From positions 1 through 10,199 of the forward strand of contig JADFHV010000051.1 in the NCBI GenBank assembly GCA_022566975.1: 10,199 nt of DNA, in the 5' to 3' direction. Origin of the DNA: Chloroflexota bacterium. GTDB taxonomy: Bacteria; Chloroflexota; Dehalococcoidia; SAR202; UBA11138. The notes beneath the pieces were generated by a model that made no database searches, was not told the DNA's origin, and saw nothing but the letters and a program-made list of their open reading frames with translations. Positions within the stretch are counted from its first letter, which is position 1. Each line of letters starts with the position of its first letter. Positions 1 through 4,056 of this stretch are shown here, piece by piece. The position numbers were made by a program, and so were the translations under genes.

Positions 1-209
1 GTGCCCAGGGAGCTTTCCATCATCCGGTGCACAAGGTCGTGGCCGGGCACGCACTCGGGGCACTCTTCGTTGTGTCCCTTGTTGTAGCGGACCGACAGCC
101 TGTTGTCCCTCAGCTCAAGGAACTCCAGCGACCCTCCCTCGGAAGCGACGACCGTCTGGACGTTGTCGAGGACGAACTTTATGCCCGGGTCTATGTTCCC
201 TGCTACCAT
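1..209 (-). CDS. NifU-like Fe-S scaffold domain protein, 5' part only (runs off window)
   Basis: About 69 residues are visible; the 3' end lies beyond position 1. After a short N-terminus there is a helix (FVLDNVQTVVASEGG), then strands SLEFLELRDNRLSVRY, then a CPEC motif followed by a helix (HDLVHRMMESSLG). This helix, two strands, CxxC, helix layout with the GG turn matches the NifU C-terminal domain, which holds or transfers Fe-S clusters through the CxxC pair. The match is divergent: VPGHD follows the second Cys where the family usually has P-S-S/T. I chose the ATG at 209 because a GGGGATGG stretch sits upstream at good spacing. The in-frame ATG at 218 has no usable Shine-Dalgarno site. 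A promoter at 247-275 fits either start. The gene is divergent from the pilin cluster and need not be functionally related. It could be another CxxC protein. Confidence 0.5.
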   Translation of the reverse strand, partial: MVAGNIDPGIKFVLDNVQTVVASEGGSLEFLELRDNRLSVRYNKGHNEECPECVPGHDLVHRMMESSLG

Positions 210-246
210 CGTGACCATCCCCAATAGGCGTCTGTAGACACAGCCC

Positions 247-275
247 AGAGTAATAGCCGCCGCATGGGGTGTCAA
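247..275 (-). promoter_or_regulatory. Sigma70-type promoter for the NifU-like gene
   Basis: On the minus strand there is a perfect -35 hexamer TTGACA (270-275), a 17-nt spacer and a -10-like TACTCT (247-252). Transcription would begin near 240 and give a leader of about 20-30 nt before the start at 218 or 209. The -35 context CGTCCTTGACAC is identical over 12 nt to that of the pilA promoter at 3937-3965. The -10 is only a fair match. Confidence 0.55.
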
Positions 276-352
276 GGACGGCACGTCGAGGGCCCCTGTT
301 TTTCTGGTAACATTGAGTTGCCCGGGGCACCACTCAAGACCATCGGATGGCC

Positions 353-358
353 GGAGGA
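353..358 (+). promoter_or_regulatory. Ribosome binding site deciding a TTG start
   Basis: GGAGGA lies 7 nt before a TTG at 366. The in-frame GTG at 372 and ATG at 378 would be 13 and 19 nt away, too far for this site. pilC in the same window also starts with TTG after a strong site, so TTG is a credible start here. Confidence 0.55.
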
Positions 359-365
359 ACGCGCC

Positions 366-788
366 TTGCTCGTGCTAATGGCGGCGGTCGGGTCCACAGC
401 GGGAAGGGTAGTCGGGCGGCTGCTCAGGGTTATCCGCGACCGCTCCGGCGGGCCGATGGTAGAGACGGTGGTCGCTCTCTCCGTCTTCATCGCGGTCGGG
501 ACCAGTGTGCTGTTGGGCATCCGCACGATCCAGACCTCCGGAAACAGTACGGAAGGGAGGGCCGTTGCCGAAAACATCGCTCGAAACCAGATGGCGCATA
601 TATTCAGCCTTTCCTACCAGGATGCGACCTCTACGTATCCTTCCATTGCAGACGTCCCGACTGACTACACCGTCACGGCGGTTGCGAACGAGTTCCTATC
701 CGGCGACGTTGATATCCAGAAGATTGTGGTGACCGTGACGCGCGGGGGCCGGTCTCTCCTCGTGTTGGAGACCCTGCGCGCCAGGTAA
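366..788 (+). CDS. Minor prepilin, PilV/GspI-like
   Basis: A 140-residue prepilin-type protein. A long basic leader (five Arg in residues 14-26) ends in RDRSG|GPMVE. Cutting between Gly28 and Gly29 places Glu33 at the conserved +5 position of mature pilins. A hydrophobic helix follows (TVVALSVFIAVGTSVLLGI). PilD-type peptidase would remove the leader and the helix would pack in the pilus core. The globular part is short, with predicted beta strands near the end (IQKIVVTVTRGGRSLLVLETL), which fits a PilV/GspI minor pilin. It is first of three rightward prepilin genes, 6 bp before the next. The ATG at 378 is the main alternative start. A further upstream ATG at 264 lacks a binding site and overlaps the divergent promoter. 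Assignment to PilV rather than another minor pilin class rests on size and order only. I see no convincing promoter for this cluster. Confidence 0.75.
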   Translation: MLVLMAAVGSTAGRVVGRLLRVIRDRSGGPMVETVVALSVFIAVGTSVLLGIRTIQTSGNSTEGRAVAENIARNQMAHIFSLSYQDATSTYPSIADVPTDYTVTAVANEFLSGDVDIQKIVVTVTRGGRSLLVLETLRAR

Positions 789-794
789 CAGGCG

Positions 795-1298
795 ATGCGA
801 CTGCCGCTAGTCCACAGGCTCCGGGCGATACTGGCCTCGTCGCGCGGCTACACCCTGCCCGAAGTGACGGTGGCCATCGGCATCATAACGGTCATCTCGG
901 CGATGTTTGCCAGTGGCGTTTTCCAGTCCCTCTCGATTCAGCGCTTCTGGCGCGACGACGTCATCGCCACCAAGGAGCTGCGGCGTGCGGGCGGCTCCGT
1001 GGCCCGCGACGCTTTTAACGCAGTTACGACCAGCCTGACCGACGGTGGCGCTGCGGAAGATAACGTTACTTTTACGTGGGTCGATGCGAGCGACACCGCT
1101 CACAGCGCTGTCTATATGGTCAGCGGGACAGAGCTGAGGAGGACCTTCGATGGGAACCCCCTGACTGTGGGCGCTGGTGTCACGTCAGCAAGCTTCTCCC
1201 TGTCCGGCAAAGTGCTGACATTCGTCTTGACGGTCGAAGGCGCAAGGGGCGCCGACGAGACTAAGACCCTCAAGACCTACCTGCGGTCGCTGCAATGA
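795..1298 (+). CDS. Minor prepilin, PilW/GspJ-like
   Basis: A 167-residue prepilin-type protein. The leader ends ASSRG|YTLPE, with cleavage after Gly18 and Glu23 at +5, followed by the hydrophobic helix VTVAIGIITVISAMFASGVF. The rest is a beta-rich globular domain with sequences such as NVTFTWVDASDTAHSAVYMV, LRRTFDGNPLTV, and two closing strands. A short Glu/Asp- and Arg-rich helix (FWRDDVIATKELRRAGGSVA) follows the hydrophobic segment. Size and the 'strand, LRR, strand' globular layout resemble PilW/GspJ minor pilins, which act in the complex that starts pilus assembly. It begins 6 bp after the PilV-like gene, with only a weak AGG-type ribosome site, so translation is probably coupled. The product would sit in the inner membrane until incorporated. 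No Cys is present, so no disulfide loop. Confidence 0.75.
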   Translation: MRLPLVHRLRAILASSRGYTLPEVTVAIGIITVISAMFASGVFQSLSIQRFWRDDVIATKELRRAGGSVARDAFNAVTTSLTDGGAAEDNVTFTWVDASDTAHSAVYMVSGTELRRTFDGNPLTVGAGVTSASFSLSGKVLTFVLTVEGARGADETKTLKTYLRSLQ

Positions 1299-1435
1299 AG
1301 GGGTGGTGCCATGAAGGTGTGCTGCGCTTTCCCACCCGACCACCCGATAGGTGTCCAGCAAGGGTGAAGCTCCTCCGAAGGGAGGTTCCTCTTCGGAGAC
1401 CTTCGACCCTCCGGCCGGCAAGGGCACTCGAATGA
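1295..1435 (+). CDS. Possible 46-codon bridging ORF (coupling or leader ORF)
   Basis: Its ATG overlaps the TGA of the PilW-like gene (ATGA, 1295-1298) and its own TGA overlaps the ATG of the DUF11 prepilin gene (ATGA, 1432-1435). It therefore links the two genes without an untranslated gap. The product would be very Arg/Pro-rich, with rare-looking AGG and CGA codons, no recognisable domain and no membrane segment. A functional peptide is doubtful; translation through the region to couple the flanking genes is more plausible. A hairpin (1373-1398) lies inside it. Confidence 0.25.
   Translation: MKGWCHEGVLRFPTRPPDRCPARVKLLRREVPLRRPSTLRPARALE
1373..1398 (+). repeat. Inverted repeat / hairpin with competing stem
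   Basis: CTCCGAAG (1373-1380) and CTTCGGAG (1391-1398) form a perfect 8-bp stem with a 10-nt loop. An alternative stem pairs CCTCC (1372-1376) with GGAGG (1381-1385), so the two forms exclude each other. No T-run follows, so it is not a classical terminator. It lies 34 nt before the ATG at 1432 and could modulate expression of the downstream gene or mRNA stability. Confidence 0.4.
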
Positions 1436-3084
1436 TCTCCAGGCTTCTGGGTGACGAGAGGGGCGTGGCGCTGATAATGGCGACCGCGTTTATGCTGCTG
1501 TCCATTCCGCTGACCATCGCCGCGCTGCAGCTCGCCAGTACGCTTGCTCGGACCTCCCAAACACAGACCGGGTTCCTTCTGAGCCAGTATTCCACCCAAG
1601 GAGCCCAAGAGTACATTCTTCACGTCCTGAGCGCGTCAAGCACGCCATCGTCGGGCACCTCGACGTTGACGATTAACGGTAGGACGGTCACCACTTCCGT
1701 CCTGAAGTTGCTCACTCCGCCGACCGACCTCCCAATTACGTCGTTCAAGACCAAGCTGCTAACGACGAAGGAGGCGAGCCCTACGAGCATCTCGCCCAGT
1801 GCGACGACCACCTACACGATCACAGTGGAGAACAAGCACAGGAAGAAGGTCGACTTTAAAAAGGTGGTCGATGAGCTTCCCAGAGGGTTTACGTACGCCC
1901 CCAACTCCTCGGTCCTCGTCGTTGCCGGGGGCGCCCCTATTACCCCCGATGAGCCGACGCTCAAAGACGGGGAGTTGAAGTGGACGATCGCTGCCGGGAC
2001 AAAACTTCAGGTCGGGGAGAGCGCGACGCTGACCTTTACCGCTGTTGCCCCACCCGAGACCGGACGGTACTGCAACGAGGTCTACGCCGAGAAGGGAGGA
2101 AAGAAGACGAGATCGGGCAAAACGGCCATCGTCACGGTAGAACCGAACACCGATACAGAATGTACGGGCACGGCGGTCTCGCTCTACAAGACGGTAAGTC
2201 CTGAGTTCGTTTTCGGCGATACGGCGACGACGTACACGTACACGATCGAGATCACGAACGAGGGGACTACAGAGCTGTCCATAAAAGAGATCAAGGACTT
2301 CATGCCTAACGAGCTAACGTACGTGAGCTTCTCGGCGTCCAGCACCCCGGCCGCCCTTCATCCAGGCGAGCCCAAGATAAAGACGAAGGCCGGCAAGCCC
2401 ACGGAGCTCAAATGGAAGGCGCCCAAGAGCGACCCCTGGCGGGTGGCGACGGGCACCACCTGGTGGCTGGAGTTCAAGGTGACGGGAACGCTTCCAAGAG
2501 GCTGGTACGCCAACGAGGTGAAGCTCAGGTTTGACAAGACTCGGGTGTCGATTCAGCCCAGCGCCGTCTCGGAGGACGATCCCGTTGCCGGTACTGATAC
2601 CTACACCTATGACATATCCGTGTTCAACGACGGGACCGAGGTCCTGGAGGTTGAAGAGGTCAAGATAATCACGGCGGGAGACGAAGACTTTACATATGTG
2701 ACCGGCTCGGCCACAAGCACCGTGCCCCACCATCTGCCTCTAGAACCGACTAAGCTCGATGCCTCGAAGAATAAGATCGAGTGGAAATTCAACCCTGACG
2801 TGCCGGTGGCGGCGGGGGACACCTGGACCCTCCAACTCAAGGCCACCACAGCACTGCCCGCTGGTGGAGACTATCCCATCGCCGTCATCTTCGTATTCGA
2901 CGAACATCCCGACGATGTTAAGCCGTCAGACCGGGTCACAGGGCCCACCGCGGTCATAACGAGCCTCGATATCTTCCAGATCACCATCACCGATGGCGAC
3001 TCAACGATCGTGTGTAACGTCTGGTTCGTCTCTGAATTCGATGTGGACGACTACCAGGTGGTGGAAGGCTGCACGCTGGGGTAG
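1432..3084 (+). CDS. PilX-like prepilin fused to three DUF11-like repeats; candidate pilus tip/adhesin
   Basis: A 550-residue protein. The N-terminus LLGDERG|VALIM is a short prepilin leader (cleavage after Gly11), followed by a hydrophobic helix to about residue 36. Position +5 is Met, not Glu, as in some PilX/GspK-type pilins that lack it. Three beta-sandwich repeats resembling DUF11 follow, at about 115-237, 249-367 and 370-505. Each has TYTITVEN/TYTYTIEITNEG/TYTYDISVFNDG, then a D-x-L/M-P-x-x-F/L-TY-type segment, then ELKW-like and GE/GT/GD-[ST]-x-T-like strands. A Cys pair (214, 244) flanks the repeat 1-2 linker and a second pair (528, 547) lies in the C-terminal tail. DUF11 domains occur in large surface proteins. 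Together with two minor pilin genes upstream, this suggests an exposed pilus-tip or adhesin subunit, which is inference. AAGGG lies 7 nt before the ATG at 1432; an in-frame GTG at 1351 has no ribosome site and gives an overlong leader. Confidence 0.7.
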   Translation: MISRLLGDERGVALIMATAFMLLSIPLTIAALQLASTLARTSQTQTGFLLSQYSTQGAQEYILHVLSASSTPSSGTSTLTINGRTVTTSVLKLLTPPTDLPITSFKTKLLTTKEASPTSISPSATTTYTITVENKHRKKVDFKKVVDELPRGFTYAPNSSVLVVAGGAPITPDEPTLKDGELKWTIAAGTKLQVGESATLTFTAVAPPETGRYCNEVYAEKGGKKTRSGKTAIVTVEPNTDTECTGTAVSLYKTVSPEFVFGDTATTYTYTIEITNEGTTELSIKEIKDFMPNELTYVSFSASSTPAALHPGEPKIKTKAGKPTELKWKAPKSDPWRVATGTTWWLEFKVTGTLPRGWYANEVKLRFDKTRVSIQPSAVSEDDPVAGTDTYTYDISVFNDGTEVLEVEEVKIITAGDEDFTYVTGSATSTVPHHLPLEPTKLDASKNKIEWKFNPDVPVAAGDTWTLQLKATTALPAGGDYPIAVIFVFDEHPDDVKPSDRVTGPTAVITSLDIFQITITDGDSTIVCNVWFVSEFDVDDYQVVEGCTLG

Positions 3085-3314
3085 GGACCGGCTAGCTCCT
3101 GCCAGGCCCCTCTCTAGGGACCTCCGTTGGTTAAAACACTGGGAGGCATGCGGTCTCCGGGCATCCATGTTGAAGAAATCACCACCGGGGACAACCTGGC
3201 CAGGTGAATAGACTGGCGTGCGCTGACCAGCGGGACAGACACACGGAGGCCCACGCCACTTTAGGGCGCGGGCCTTCCATCAGAACGACTACTCTACGAC
3301 AGACGCCCTTTAGC
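3085..3314. other. Convergent intergenic region
   Basis: This 230-bp gap separates the ends of the rightward prepilin cluster and leftward pilA. It holds the hairpin at 3245-3278 and a 12-bp perfect palindrome (ACCTGGCCAGGT, 3194-3205). I see no credible gene in either direction; the open frames here lack ribosome sites and family resemblance. Confidence 0.6.
3245..3278. terminator. Strong hairpin between convergent genes, probable shared terminator
   Basis: GGAGGCCC-A-CGCC pairs with GGCG-C-GGGCCTTCC around a 7-nt loop: a 10-bp core with one A/C mismatch, extended by two more pairs across a bulged T. Its position between two convergent transcription units fits a bidirectional terminator. 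Neither flank has a long T-run (TTCC on the right, GTGTGTCTGT on the minus-strand side), so termination may be imperfect or need Rho. Confidence 0.5.
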
Positions 3315-3719
3315 CTAACACGACCCGCTCGACCCTTTCTGGTTCTTGGTTACCCTGCCGGTGGAATCCCAGCAGTAGTAGAAGGTAGTAGTGGCCTTCC
3401 TCAGGGCCGCGCTCAGGTCCAAGGTGCCTGCACCGCCCGAGAAGGAGTTGGTTACGCTGCCGCCGGGGTCGTTGAAGTCACCGGACGGCAGCGCCGATAT
3501 TGAGTTCTCGGCGATGTAGGTGTCGATGGCCGTCTGGATTGATTCCTTCTCCGAGGTCATGGCACCCGACTCGCCCGAGCTGGCGAATCTGGACACCAGG
3601 GGAACGGTGATGGCGGCAATAGCCGCCATGATGCCGATGGCAACCAGCAGCTCCATCAGGGAGAAGCCCGAATCATCGGCGCCGGGCAATCGTATCGTCG
3701 TCCTTAAGAGTTTCCTCAT
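3315..3719 (-). CDS. pilA: Major type IV pilin PilA
   Basis: A 134-residue class III prepilin. Basic leader residues 1-18 end GADDSG|FSLME, giving a mature N-terminus of Phe with Glu at +5. The classic hydrophobic half-helix follows (LLVAIGIMAAIAAITVPLV), then an amphipathic helix (about 52-72). The globular part is small and Gly/Ser/Thr-rich, closing with two Cys (116 and the last residue, 134) that can form the C-terminal disulfide loop common in major pilins. Mature length (116) is at the short end for the family. The ATG at 3719 has AAAGGGGTGA upstream. The gene follows pilMN on the same strand but has a long gap and its own near-consensus promoter, fitting the high, separately controlled expression expected of the main fibre subunit. 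It could instead be a pseudopilin of a type II-like system; the neighbouring pilMNO/B/C set favours T4P. Confidence 0.88.
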   Translation of the reverse strand: MRKLLRTTIRLPGADDSGFSLMELLVAIGIMAAIAAITVPLVSRFASSGESGAMTSEKESIQTAIDTYIAENSISALPSGDFNDPGGSVTNSFSGGAGTLDLSAALRKATTTFYYCWDSTGRVTKNQKGSSGSC

Positions 3720-3808
3720 GTGGTCTCACCCCTTTGTCGAACTTCCTGCATCGCAGGTGCTATCCAGAGCAATCGGCGGTCCACTTCCTCGGAAGCGGCT
3801 CCACAGCT

Positions 3809-3836
3809 ATTGTAATCCGATGGGGTCGGTTCGAAA
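3809..3836 (-). promoter_or_regulatory. Possible second, weaker pilA promoter
   Basis: On the minus strand TACAAT (3809-3814) lies 16 nt after TTTCGA (3831-3836), a 3-of-6 match to the -35 consensus. Transcription would start near 3802 and give a leader of about 80 nt. The -10 hexamer is identical to that of the stronger upstream promoter, but the poor -35 makes this uncertain. Confidence 0.25.
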
Positions 3837-3847
3837 CCTGGGAGCGA

Positions 3848-3874
3848 TCAATGAGGGGACACTATGGTACACAT
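3848..3874 (-). other. 8-codon upstream ORF in the pilA leader
   Basis: ATG TGT ACC ATA GTG TCC CCT CAT TGA encodes MCTIVSPH. AAGGG lies 7 nt before the ATG, a good ribosome site for so short a frame. It lies within the predicted pilA leader downstream of the 5' hairpin. It might be a leader peptide, or chance. Confidence 0.2.
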
Positions 3875-3891
3875 GGGTGGTCCCTTTCCGC

Positions 3892-3922
3892 TACAGCCGG
3901 TCTCGGCCGGCAGGGCCCTGTA
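3892..3922 (-). other. Hairpin near the 5' end of the pilA leader RNA
   Basis: On the minus strand TACAG (3922-3918) pairs with CTGTA (3896-3892) and, inside it, CCGG pairs with CCGG. The asymmetric interior holds a palindromic GGCCC segment. The structure begins only about 8 nt after the predicted transcription start. A 5'-terminal stem of this sort commonly protects mRNA from decay; that role here is inference. Confidence 0.4.
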
Positions 3923-3936
3923 CCGAAGCGACTCAA

Positions 3937-3965
3937 ATTGTACCCAGTTGTCGTAGGAGTGTCAA
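3937..3965 (-). promoter_or_regulatory. Near-consensus sigma70 promoter for pilA
   Basis: Minus-strand TTGACA (3960-3965), exactly 17 nt, then TACAAT (3937-3942): 11 of 12 consensus positions at optimal spacing. Predicted start is near 3930, about 211 nt before the pilA ATG. The -35 surroundings (CGTCCTTGACAC) match the promoter at 247-275. No sigma54-type GG/GC element was seen near pilA, in contrast to proteobacterial pilA genes. Confidence 0.75.
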
Positions 3966-4029
3966 GGACGCTGACATCCCCTTTGGCCCAATGCGCCCGC
4001 CTTGGTGGGTCGTTTCAATAGCCGTCCAA

Positions 4030-4046
4030 GGGGCCTGTGGCGCCCC
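4030..4046 (-). terminator. Weak hairpin after pilMN
   Basis: GGGGC and GCCCC form a 5-bp GC stem with a 7-nt loop, 11 nt past the pilMN stop. A competing small stem (GCCC-GCCG-GGGC) overlaps it. No T-run follows, so read-through into pilA is likely possible. Confidence 0.25.
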
Positions 4047-4056
4047 GGCGGGCATC

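Larger units (their letters stand above)
3720..4056 (-). promoter_or_regulatory. pilA upstream region: promoter and long structured leader
   Basis: 337 bp without a conventional gene. Reading leftward it holds a weak hairpin after pilMN (4046-4030), a near-consensus promoter (3965-3937), a predicted leader RNA of about 211 nt beginning near 3930, a hairpin close to its 5' end (3922-3892), an 8-codon ORF (3874-3848) and a second TACAAT (3814-3809) that may be a weaker, closer promoter. A tRNA-like GGTTCGAAACC at 3828-3838 lacks the rest of a tRNA. Confidence 0.6.

Noticed and set aside
264..365. Upstream extension of the first minor pilin from an ATG at 264
   Set aside because: No ribosome site, overlaps the divergent promoter, and would give a leader of over 60 residues before the cleavage site.
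1351..1431. GTG start for the DUF11 prepilin
   Set aside because: No ribosome site and a 38-residue leader; the ATG at 1432 gives an 11-residue leader and has AAGGG at good spacing. Not fully excluded.
3194..3205. 12-bp palindrome ACCTGGCCAGGT
   Set aside because: A single palindrome with no partner elsewhere; could be chance, and no binding protein can be proposed.
3750..3848. tRNA-like signals: GGTTCGAAACC T-loop sequence with ATCGC and GCGAT about 95 nt apart
   Set aside because: The T-stem has only two or three pairs, there is no D-arm or anticodon arm, and no CCA-like end on either strand.
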